From Methylocystaceae bacterium (GTDB taxonomy: Bacteria > Pseudomonadota > Alphaproteobacteria > Rhizobiales > Beijerinckiaceae): a DNA stretch of 21,950 nt. The notes under the pieces were generated by a model that worked only from the letters and a program-made list of their open reading frames with translations, searched no databases and was not told where the DNA came from. The translations under genes were made by a program, and so were the position numbers. Shown piece by piece: positions 1 through 8,819 of the stretch. Every line of letters starts with the position of its first letter. The stretch's first letter is position 1. The stretch spans positions 139-22,088 of the forward strand of contig PLZT01000410.1 in NCBI GenBank assembly GCA_003152255.1, in the 5' to 3' direction.

Positions 1-311
1 CGCATTTGCCGGTCCTCGTCGGCCACCCAACGCCACGCGGTCAGACAGCCGATGATCAGGCCGATGATCAAGAGCGTCAGCGTCCACGAGTGGGGTCCGG
101 GATATCGCTTGTCCAACCAAAGGCCCAGCGCGGCGCCGAGCACTGTCGGCGTCGCCACCGACCAGCCGATCAGCCCCATCATTCCCAAGCCATACCAGAC
201 CCCCTGCGCGGCGTTGCGTCGCGCCTTGAGCTTTCGCGTCGCCTTTGCGCCGACCTCTTCCCCGAGGGTGGCTCGCGGCCTCGACGGCTTGTCTTGGGGA
301 TCATCGGCCAT
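1..311 (-). CDS. atpQ: N-ATPase subunit AtpQ (AtpI-like membrane protein), partial
   Basis: Third gene of the N-type ATPase operon; it runs off the left edge, so only the first 103 codons are visible. Its ATG (309-311) lies inside the end of atpC, an 11-base overlap that implies translational coupling. The N-terminus is charged. Two hydrophobic helices follow, about residues 44-67 and 74-96, with a short WLDKRYPGPHSW loop between them, the AtpI/AtpQ arrangement. AtpQ is known as a small membrane protein specific to N-ATPase operons (order atpD-C-Q-R-B-E-F-A-G), thought to help assembly or ion handling of the membrane rotor. The family call rests on the helix pattern and the position straight after atpD-atpC. 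The ion used (Na+ or H+) cannot be judged because the c-subunit gene is outside the window. Confidence 0.85.
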   Translation of the reverse strand, partial: MADDPQDKPSRPRATLGEEVGAKATRKLKARRNAAQGVWYGLGMMGLIGWSVATPTVLGAALGLWLDKRYPGPHSWTLTLLIIGLIIGCLTAWRWVADEDRQM

Positions 312-693
312 CGCGGAAAGTCGCCAAGCGATGAATGATCTCGCCTTCCATTTTCGCCAGCACCAAACGCACGCTTCGCTCCTGCTCGTCCAAGGATAGG
401 AACTCCCGCTCCACCGCCGCGCGCAATTGGCCAAGGTCCGTGCCGGAAATGGCGTTGCGCACGGAAACGAGCACGTCCTGGCCGGCCTTGATCAACACCC
501 CCTCGTCAACGGCGAGGCACTTTTCGCCGCCAGTTTCGGTCTCGTAGATCAAAATTCCCGGCGTCAGCGCCGCCACGCAATCGAGCCGGCGCGGCAACAC
601 TCCAAAGGAGCCGTCGGGCGTCTCGGCGACCACGCGCGCCACGTCGTTTTCCTCGACGAAAATCTGGAAAGGCAGGAGAACCGTCAGTTTCAT
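301..693 (-). CDS. atpC: N-ATPase F1 epsilon subunit
   Basis: Epsilon subunit of the F1 sector (130 aa from this start), part of the central stalk that links the catalytic head to the rotor. The N-terminal beta-sandwich is recognisable: MKLTVLLPFQIFVEE at the start, and the G-SFGVLPRRLDCVAALTPGILIY stretch at about residues 28-50, read here in two parts. The C-terminal third is a charged helical segment. I chose the ATG at 691-693 because GGAG lies 5 bases upstream. An in-frame TTG at 712-714 overlaps the atpD stop and would add 7 residues, and an ATG at 706-708 is also in frame. The gene sits between atpD and atpQ in one transcription unit. Confidence 0.9.
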   Translation of the reverse strand: MKLTVLLPFQIFVEENDVARVVAETPDGSFGVLPRRLDCVAALTPGILIYETETGGEKCLAVDEGVLIKAGQDVLVSVRNAISGTDLGQLRAAVEREFLSLDEQERSVRLVLAKMEGEIIHRLATFRDGR

Positions 694-710
694 AAAGCTC
701 CGCGCCATGT

Positions 711-2623
<1,913 letters not shown>

Positions 2624-3019
2624 ATGCTCATCAACTCCGAAGAAATAAAGACGCTCGGCCTGAGTCAGATCGACGTGTTCACGGCGGCGGCGACCTCGAC
2701 AGCCAAAGGCCTGTCGGCCATCACCACGGAGGCGACGGGCTATTCGAAGAAGAGCGTCGAGAACGGCTTCGCGCTCTGGGAAAGGCTTCTGCGCGCCCGC
2801 AAGGCCGACGAAATTGTCCAACTTCAATCCGATTTCGGCAAAACGACCTATGACGATTTCATCGCCAGCGCGACTAAGATCAGCAACATATACGCTGATC
2901 TGGCTAAGGAAACCTTTAGCTCCTCCAAAGCTGAATTGAACGCGCAATCGTCGGATGCCTCATCGTCGAGCACACCGAAGCGGACGTCGACACCGAAGCT
3001 GGACGCAATAGCAGCGTAA
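2624..3019 (+). CDS. Phasin family protein (PHA granule-associated)
   Basis: A 131-residue phasin of the Phasin_2 type. Phasins coat polyhydroxyalkanoate granules in the cytoplasm and control their number and size. The amphipathic helical core covers about residues 12-107, with the typical segments GYSKKSVENGFALWERLL and SDFGKTTYDDFIASATKISNIYADLA (the latter split here for length). The C-terminus (108-131) is a Ser/Thr/Pro/Lys-rich tail. The ATG at 2624 is preceded by GGGAGG (2611-2616) with 7 bases of spacing; an in-frame upstream start would add residues unlike the family. It is a single-gene unit, transcribed away from atpD and towards the aconitase gene. It suggests a PHB-storing cell. 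Confidence 0.85.
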   Translation: MLINSEEIKTLGLSQIDVFTAAATSTAKGLSAITTEATGYSKKSVENGFALWERLLRARKADEIVQLQSDFGKTTYDDFIASATKISNIYADLAKETFSSSKAELNAQSSDASSSSTPKRTSTPKLDAIAA

Positions 3020-3035
3020 CTCGGAAAGAGAAGAT

Positions 3036-3077
3036 GACCGCCGCGACGAGCAACGGAGCAGCTCGGAGGCGGCGGTC
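3036..3077. terminator. Hairpin between convergent phasin and aconitase genes
   Basis: GACCGCCGC (3036-3044) pairs with GCGGCGGTC (3069-3077). Inside it CGAGC (3047-3051) pairs with GCTCG (3061-3065) around a 9-base loop. The structure starts 16 bases after the phasin stop and lies 68 bases beyond the aconitase stop, so it could serve both. There is no strong T-run on either side, so Rho-independent termination is inferred from position and stem strength only. Confidence 0.45.
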
Positions 3078-3144
3078 GTCGGTTTGAGATTGATAACGAC
3101 GCGGCGGCGCCGCGGGGATGTATTTCGGGAACGCCGCGTAAATT

Positions 3145-5094
3145 TCAAATCGCCCTTGCGACGCTGTTTCGACGGTGGTTCACCACGCCGCCATCAAGGA
3201 TGATCTCGATCTGATCGGATGTTAGACCGTGTCGCGTTTCTACCGCGGCGTTCGTGGATTCCAACAGGATTCTCCCGCCGCTTTCGAGCTTTTGGCGCAA
3301 ATTCCGGACCCGAAGCGTATCGTTCATTTCCAGGCGATCATAGTCCGTCGGATCGACGAACAGCAGCGGCAGAATTCCGTAGTTGATGAGGTTTTGCCGA
3401 TGGATGCGGGCGAAGCTTTTCGCGACCACGATTCTTAGACCGAGACAGCGCGGCGCGGCGGCGGCATGCTCGCGCGAGGAGCCCTGGCCATAGTTCTTGC
3501 CGGCGATCACCGCATGCCCTGCCCGCCGGGCAATCGCGCGAGCGCGGGCGACATAGGTCGGATCGATGCGCTCGAATGAAAAGTCGGCGATCTTTTGGAG
3601 ATTGGAGCGATAAGGCAGCACCCTCGCTCCCGCCGGCATGATCTCGTCAGTCGAGACATCATCTGGCATCTTGAGCAGAATAGGAAGATCCAGGCCGTCC
3701 GGAAGCGCGTCGAATTCAGGGAGCGACTTGATGTTCGATCCCTTTACCAGCGCGACCTCTCGCGCCTGTTCGATCGGAAGCGGCGGCACGAGCAGCGAGG
3801 CCGACAAAAATGGGATCGCCGGTTGTGAAAGTTTCGGATATGGGATGTCCAGCCTCCTCGGGTCCGTGATTTTGCCGAACAGAGCGGACGCCGCGGCGGT
3901 TTCGGGCGAGGATAAAAAGACCGAGTCTTCTTCGGTTCCCGAGCGTCCCCGGAAGTTGCGCGGCGTGGTGCGAAGTGAATTCCGCCCGATCGCCGGAGCT
4001 TGCCCCATGCCAATGCAGCCGTTGCATCCCGTTTGATGAATCCGCGCGCCCGCCGCGACGAGCACCGCAAGCCGCCCATCGTCAATCAGCATCCCCAGCA
4101 CTTGCCGCGACGTCGGATTTACATCGAGGGAGACGCCGGGCGGAACCGTTCGACCCCGGACGATTTCCGCGACGACGGCGAAGTCCCGCCATCCCGGATT
4201 GGCGGAGGAGCCAATGTAGGACTGGGCGATTTCCGCGCCTTGGACTTCTCGGACGGCGACGACCTTGCCAGGACTTGACGGCTTGGCGATAAGCGGTTCG
4301 AGTTTCGAAAGATCGATGTGATCATGCTGGTCATAGTGGCAGCCCGGGTCCGCCTTCAGTTCGCGCCAGTCTTGCCCCCTTCCCTGCGATTCCAGAAACG
4401 CCCGCGTCATTTCGTCGGACGGAAAAACGGAGGTGGTCGCGCCAAGCTCCGCGCCCATATTGGCGATCACATGCCTGTCCATCGCCGTTAGGCGAAGCAA
4501 TCCAGCGCCATGGTATTCGATGATCTTGCCGACTCCACCGGAGACGCCGTAACGGCGCAACATTTCGAGGATCACGTCCTTGGCGCTAACCCAATCCGGC
4601 GGCGCGCCGGTCAATTCCACTCCGAATACCGCCGGCATTGTCGTCGAATAGGGATCGCCGGCCATCGCGAGAGCGACATCGAGCCCGCCGGCGCCGATCG
4701 CTAACATACCGAGGGAACCGGCGGCGGGCGTGTGACTGTCGGACCCAAGCAGCGATTTGCCGGGGCGCCCGAAGCGTTCCATGTGAACGACGTGACTGAT
4801 GCCGTTGCCCGGCCGCGAATACCATATCCCGTATCTTCGACAGGCGCTTTCGAGGAAGAGGTGGTCCTCCGCGTTCAAATTATCGATCTGCAATAGGTTG
4901 TGATCGACGTATTGAACACTGACTTCGGTTTTGACACGATCCAGCTTCATCGCCTCGAGCGATAACATGGCGAGAGTGCCGGTCGCATCCTGTGTGAGAG
5001 TCTGGTCAATCCGCAGCGCAAGCGGCGCGCCAACTTCGCCTCCGCCGCTCACGCGATGGCTTTCGATCAGTTTTTGGGCAAGGTTCGAGGCCAT
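3145..5094 (-). CDS. Aconitate hydratase, Aquifex-type (TIGR01342-like)
   Basis: A 649-residue aconitase that interconverts citrate and isocitrate, shorter than the roughly 900-residue AcnA/AcnB forms and matching the Aquifex-type subfamily. Visible are the GSDSHTPAAGSLGMLAIGAGG active-site segment (about 118-137), the cluster motif GCNGCIG with Cys357 and Cys360, the swivel-domain start MPDDVSTDEIMPAGARVLPY (476-495) and the substrate-binding YGQGSSREHAAAAPR (535-549) followed by AKSFARIH. The segment aligning with the usual IGSCTN motif reads IGSSAN, so the first of the three classical [4Fe-4S] ligands is Ser297. This may be a feature of an alphaproteobacterial subgroup or mean altered activity. 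No clear Shine-Dalgarno precedes the ATG at 5092-5094. Confidence 0.9.
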   Translation of the reverse strand: MASNLAQKLIESHRVSGGGEVGAPLALRIDQTLTQDATGTLAMLSLEAMKLDRVKTEVSVQYVDHNLLQIDNLNAEDHLFLESACRRYGIWYSRPGNGISHVVHMERFGRPGKSLLGSDSHTPAAGSLGMLAIGAGGLDVALAMAGDPYSTTMPAVFGVELTGAPPDWVSAKDVILEMLRRYGVSGGVGKIIEYHGAGLLRLTAMDRHVIANMGAELGATTSVFPSDEMTRAFLESQGRGQDWRELKADPGCHYDQHDHIDLSKLEPLIAKPSSPGKVVAVREVQGAEIAQSYIGSSANPGWRDFAVVAEIVRGRTVPPGVSLDVNPTSRQVLGMLIDDGRLAVLVAAGARIHQTGCNGCIGMGQAPAIGRNSLRTTPRNFRGRSGTEEDSVFLSSPETAAASALFGKITDPRRLDIPYPKLSQPAIPFLSASLLVPPLPIEQAREVALVKGSNIKSLPEFDALPDGLDLPILLKMPDDVSTDEIMPAGARVLPYRSNLQKIADFSFERIDPTYVARARAIARRAGHAVIAGKNYGQGSSREHAAAAPRCLGLRIVVAKSFARIHRQNLINYGILPLLFVDPTDYDRLEMNDTLRVRNLRQKLESGGRILLESTNAAVETRHGLTSDQIEIILDGGVVNHRRNSVARAI

Positions 5095-5166
5095 CGTGCA
5101 CGATTATGTAGGGCTCCGCCGAGGCGATTCCGCCCTCTTTCCAGCAAAATTTTAGAGGCGCTCGTG

Positions 5167-6795
5167 TTACGTATGGGTCTTGGGCGCGCCGCTTCCGATC
5201 ACGTTGAATCGCGCCTTTTGCTCGTCGGTCAGCGAATTGTAAAAGTCCGAGAGCGCGGGCCTCACCATGGCCAACGCACTGGCGAGCGCGTCAAGGCGCT
5301 TCGCCGCCATGTCGAGCCGCTCCGTCACGGTCTTGGCCGTCTCGGCCGGGCAGGAAGCTTCCAGGTCCTTGGCGGCCGTGGTCGAGACTTTTTTCAACTC
5401 GTCGAAGGCGCTCTTTTGCTGTTCGGTCGGTTTGATCGTTTCCTCGATGCGCTGCACTGGCGGCGTCGCGAAGTTCTCCGTTTGGCGACCGCACAGACCA
5501 TTGAGTTCTTTCGTCGAGTTTGCTCGGCCGGCCGCGGCGCGCCGCGGGGCGCCGATGGCGGCGAAGCGTTCCTTCTGTTGCGGATCGAGCGCGTCGTAAA
5601 ACTTCGCGAGCGGCTCCCGTATCATCTGCACGGCTTTCTTCATCGCTTCGATTCGCTTCGTCATCGCGTCGAGGCGCCCGACCGGCGTAAGCGGAGTCTC
5701 CGTCGTGCAAGAAGCCCGCAGCACGTTGTCGGCCTGCGCCAGCGCCGATCTCAAGTCGTTCAGCAGCGCGATCTGCGCCTCGGTGGGGCGCACCGCCTTC
5801 TCGATCTGGTCGATTGGCAAATTCGCGACGCCCGGGGCCAGCCCGCCGCAAGCCGCCTCGACTGTTGTCGCCGGCGTAGCCGGGCGCGCCGCATGACGTG
5901 CGTGGACGTGATGATGGCGGTGATGACCTCCGCGGTAACGAGAGACAAAGCCGCGGTCCTCGGCGCCAGGAGCCTCGCCATAAACGTCCCAGAAATTTGA
6001 GTCTCCGCCAATGTAGGGCGCGCTCATCGGACCCGGCCAGAACACGCTGGCGAGCAGCGCGTCAAAGCCATAGGCGAAGAACGGATCGTAATAATCATAA
6101 GGCCAAAGCGCATAGGTCAGCGCATCGCCGTAAAGGAACGGCCAATACACGCCATACGCCCAATAGCCCCAACCGTCACTCCAATCGTACCAACCTCCGC
6201 CCCAAGAATTACCGCCCCAATCGTTCCACGCCGCGGCTGAGCCGAAGGCGTTGCCGTTGAAACCGCGATTCTCGAAGCCGCGGCCGCCATGCAAATGCGA
6301 AGCTCCCCGACCGCCCAGCGCATTATGCGCCAGAGCCGCATAGTGGCCTCCGGCGTGACCGAACCCATGTCCATGGAAGTGACCCGCGGCGAAATGACGC
6401 CCACCGAAATGCCTGGCCGCATGACGCCCTCCGCCAAAATGCCTGGCGAAATGTCGGCCGAAGTGGCGGCCGACGTGGCCGTAGTGGCCGTAATGGCCGC
6501 CGTGGAAGCCCCCGAAATGTCCAAAGCCGCGAAAGCCGTGAAAGCCGCCAAAACCATGGAAACCGTGAAAGCCGCCGCCAAAGCCGTGAAAGCCGCCGCC
6601 GCCGCCGCCGCCGTGGAATCCTCCGCCTCCGCCGCCGCCGTGAAAGCCGCCGCCGCCGTGGAATCCTCCGCCGCCGCGCCCAAAGGCCGAGGCTTCGCTC
6701 ATAATCCCCGGCGCGACTCCCGGCGCCAAGGAGGTTTCGAGCACGAATCCGAAAGCGATCGCCGCCGCGATGACTTTCGCCCATTTGCGAGTCAT
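5167..6795 (-). CDS. Secreted Gly/His-rich protein with two LTxxQ-like (Spy/CpxP-like) repeats
   Basis: A 542-residue exported protein in three parts. Residues 1 to about 37 form a signal peptide or anchor. Residues 39-160 are low-complexity Gly/His/Phe (repeated GGGFHG, then RHF and HYGH units), followed by an aromatic Trp/Tyr-rich linker (about 190-272) and a His cluster HHRHHHVH (291-298). The C-terminus holds two related helical repeats, about 316-415 and 435-534. Each has a Cys pair spaced 47 residues apart (316/363 and 435/482), a P-TE-Q segment, an RLD helix, and a FYDAL/FYNSL-x-x-x-Q-K motif ending in IG. This is the LTxxQ pattern of Spy/CpxP-type periplasmic proteins. Metal binding by the His-rich part is inference. 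The start has GGGGGGAG upstream. It lies downstream of the mtoX operon on the same strand, with its own likely promoter. Confidence 0.75.
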   Translation of the reverse strand: MTRKWAKVIAAAIAFGFVLETSLAPGVAPGIMSEASAFGRGGGGFHGGGGFHGGGGGGGFHGGGGGGGFHGFGGGFHGFHGFGGFHGFRGFGHFGGFHGGHYGHYGHVGRHFGRHFARHFGGGRHAARHFGGRHFAAGHFHGHGFGHAGGHYAALAHNALGGRGASHLHGGRGFENRGFNGNAFGSAAAWNDWGGNSWGGGWYDWSDGWGYWAYGVYWPFLYGDALTYALWPYDYYDPFFAYGFDALLASVFWPGPMSAPYIGGDSNFWDVYGEAPGAEDRGFVSRYRGGHHRHHHVHARHAARPATPATTVEAACGGLAPGVANLPIDQIEKAVRPTEAQIALLNDLRSALAQADNVLRASCTTETPLTPVGRLDAMTKRIEAMKKAVQMIREPLAKFYDALDPQQKERFAAIGAPRRAAAGRANSTKELNGLCGRQTENFATPPVQRIEETIKPTEQQKSAFDELKKVSTTAAKDLEASCPAETAKTVTERLDMAAKRLDALASALAMVRPALSDFYNSLTDEQKARFNVIGSGAPKTHT

Positions 6796-6883
6796 GACGC
6801 CCTACTCCCCCCTTCGCTGAACCATGATCTGCCAGAAACCGCGCCGAATCCCCTTCATTCGCAGTTCTTTCGCCGCCTCGTTT

Positions 6884-6913
6884 ATTACTTGGCGGGGCGA
6901 CCGATGTCGTCAA
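6884..6913 (-). promoter_or_regulatory. Putative sigma70-type promoter of the Gly/His-rich protein gene
   Basis: Reading the minus strand, TTGACG (6908-6913) is followed after 18 bases by AGTAAT (6884-6889), a 5/6 and 4/6 match to -35 and -10 consensus. It lies about 90 bases upstream of the ATG at 6793-6795, in the 232-base gap after the dihaem protein gene. This supports separate transcription from the mtoX operon. Prediction from hexamer matches only. Confidence 0.4.
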
Positions 6914-7027
6914 TACGGCTGACAAAAATCCAGGAGACCGTTTGAGAATGATTGAAGGCGCTCGCGATCGAGGTTTTCCGCCTTTCTTCACGCGCAGCAA
7001 AGCCACGCTGTCGTGACCGGGCAAGGC

Positions 7028-8104
7028 TTATAACGTCGAAAGGAAAGCCACGAGCGCTCTCTGCTCGTCGGCGCTGAGTCCGAGCGGCTTGATTTTCGAA
7101 TCGAGCGCCGGGTTTGGGCCGCCGCCGCGATCATAGAAATCGACGACCTCTTCAAGACTCTTGAGGCTGCCGTCATGCATATAGGGCCAAGTTTCTTTCA
7201 AGACCCGCAGCGTCGGCGTCGTATAGGCCCAGCGATCTTCCGGCTTGCCGCTGATTTCGAAGCGTCCGAGATCGTCTTTTACCGTCGGCGCGGACAGGCC
7301 GACATCGGACAGTCGAATATTTTGAAAGACGCCAGGCGCCAATTCGACCCTCGTCGTCGCGAAGGCTCGAGCCGCGAAAGCGACGCCGGTGTTGTGCCAC
7401 GCCTGATCGGTGAACAACGCGGCGTCCTCGCCGATCGCGTGGCAGGAAACGCAGCCTCCCTTGTGGACGAAAATGTCATAACCGAGCCATTCGAGCGGCG
7501 TGAGCGCGCTTTTCTCGCCCGCGAACAGCGCGCGGTCGAAGCGACTGTCGCCCTTGAGCAGCGTCGCTTCGTAAGCGGCGATGGCGCGGCCGAGCGTCGT
7601 CATCGAGACGCCTTCGCCGGGGAAGGCGGCGGAGAAAGCCGGTCCGTAAACGGCGTCGGCGCGCAAGCGGTCGAGCAGTGGCCCGACCGCCGGATTGCCC
7701 ATTTCGTCGGGGCTAAGCAATGGCCCCCAAACTTGCGCCGCGAGGTCTGTCTCGCGACCATCGTGAAAGAGGAATTTCTTGAACACGACATTGTAAAGGG
7801 TCGGCGCGTTGCGGCGTAGCGAACGGCCCTCCAAACCTATGGAAAGCGCGCTTTGATTGGATGCGTAGCCCTGCGTGGGTATGTGGCACATGGCGCAGGA
7901 GAGCGTGTTGTTGGCCGAAAGTCCGCGGTCGAAAAAGAGGCGCTCGCCGAGGCGTTGCATCGCGGTCGATCCCGCGATAGCGGGCGGAACGGGCGGCAAG
8001 CCGAGCGGCGCCTTCGCCTGCTCCCCCGCCAGTGTTGCTCCAAACGCGCACAACGCCGCGGCGAGCGCCAACGCCGTCACTGCTCGCGAAGTCGTCGGGC
8101 GCAT
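7028..8104 (-). CDS. Dihaem cytochrome c peroxidase / MauG family protein
   Basis: A 358-residue periplasmic dihaem c-type protein of the CcpA/MauG family. A signal peptide covers about residues 1-26. There are two haem-binding motifs, CAMCH (70-74) and CVSCH (218-222), and the family segments RLGERLFFDRGLSANNTLSC, LFHDGRETDLAAQ, SPDEMGNP and PYMHDGSLKSLEEVV near the C-terminus. Members either reduce H2O2 or carry out oxidative protein maturation (MauG); the sequence alone does not decide which. As last gene of the mtoX operon, starting one base after the SCO stop, it may mature MtoX or handle the H2O2 that MtoX produces. Similar mauG-type genes are known beside mtoX in Hyphomicrobium. Confidence 0.85.
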   Translation of the reverse strand: MRPTTSRAVTALALAAALCAFGATLAGEQAKAPLGLPPVPPAIAGSTAMQRLGERLFFDRGLSANNTLSCAMCHIPTQGYASNQSALSIGLEGRSLRRNAPTLYNVVFKKFLFHDGRETDLAAQVWGPLLSPDEMGNPAVGPLLDRLRADAVYGPAFSAAFPGEGVSMTTLGRAIAAYEATLLKGDSRFDRALFAGEKSALTPLEWLGYDIFVHKGGCVSCHAIGEDAALFTDQAWHNTGVAFAARAFATTRVELAPGVFQNIRLSDVGLSAPTVKDDLGRFEISGKPEDRWAYTTPTLRVLKETWPYMHDGSLKSLEEVVDFYDRGGGPNPALDSKIKPLGLSADEQRALVAFLSTL

Positions 8105-8105
8105 G

Positions 8106-8819
8106 TCACCGCGCCTCGCTTCGATTGCTCGCCTCGGGATGCGCCATGGCGAGCGTGCGCGCGTCGTTTATCAAATTGTCCGGACTGAGAAAGGCGGTCG
8201 TGTAGATTTCCCGCGCCCATCCTTCGGGGTCGATCAAAAACACCTTCAGCATGTGATTGACGACGCCCGTGCGTTTTCCGGCCGCGTCGGTTTCGAAGGC
8301 GATGTCCTGGCCCATGCTCGCCAGGAGCGGCGCGAGATCGCTCTGCGAACGGCTTGTCAAAAATCGCCATGGCGGCAGCGTCCCCGCGTTCTCGGATTTT
8401 TGCAACAAGCGCATCACTGTCGGCGTGTCGTGCGCCGGATCGAGGCTGACGAAAACCAGCCTCAACCGACCACGCAAAAGCGGATCGCTCGCCGCCTCCT
8501 TTTGCAATGCTTCGAACGCCGACCACGCGACGGGACAGCCCGCGGGGTCGACGCAATGGCCATAGAAGAAGGCGAGCGCGGTTATCGCGCCGCGCGTGGC
8601 GACGGAGAGCGCCGTCGGCCTATCGTCCGCGTCCAACAATTGCGCTTCGGGAACGCGTTGGATGCGTTGGAGCGCGTATGTTCCGGGCGCCGGCAGGTTC
8701 GAGACCATCGGAGTCGGCGTTTCCGCGCCCGGAGCCGCCGCGCTGGCGAGCGTCAGCGCGAGCGAGAAAGCGGCGAAAGGCGCGAGCGCGCCCTTCGTTT
8801 TCATGCGTCGCGCGGTCAA
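8106..8819 (-). CDS. SCO1/SenC-like copper chaperone with atypical Cys spacing
   Basis: A 237-residue exported thioredoxin-fold protein related to SCO1/SenC, which deliver copper to periplasmic or membrane cuproenzymes. The N-terminus is a signal peptide (hydrophobic to about residue 30). The copper-site region reads FFYGHCVDPAGCPVAW, giving Cys89 and Cys95. That is CX5C where classical SCO proteins have CX3C. The distal His is present in VVNHMLKVFLIDPEG (His189), with VSLDP at about 124-128. The start chosen is TTG at 8817-8819, which overlaps the mtoX stop and has GGAG 5 bases upstream; the ATG at 8802-8804 (five codons later) is the alternative. Position directly after mtoX, a copper enzyme gene, supports a role in its metallation, which is inference. 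Confidence 0.8.
   Translation of the reverse strand: MTARRMKTKGALAPFAAFSLALTLASAAAPGAETPTPMVSNLPAPGTYALQRIQRVPEAQLLDADDRPTALSVATRGAITALAFFYGHCVDPAGCPVAWSAFEALQKEAASDPLLRGRLRLVFVSLDPAHDTPTVMRLLQKSENAGTLPPWRFLTSRSQSDLAPLLASMGQDIAFETDAAGKRTGVVNHMLKVFLIDPEGWAREIYTTAFLSPDNLINDARTLAMAHPEASNRSEAR

Noticed and set aside
5095..5166. CCTCT/AGAGG pairing as terminator after the Gly/His-rich gene
   Set aside because: Only five base pairs with a 15-base loop; not distinguishable from chance.
6560..6690. GCC-rich repeat array as a possible CRISPR or structural repeat
   Set aside because: It is the coding sequence of GGGFHG repeats; units are short and irregular with no spacers.
6117..6945. Long open frames across the Gly/His-rich gene on both strands, one Ala/Lys/Val-rich and one Arg-rich
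   Set aside because: They mirror the GGC/CAC codon repeats of the real gene in other frames, have low-complexity products and no family resemblance; the minus-strand 542-residue frame has a signal peptide, a ribosome site and recognisable domains.
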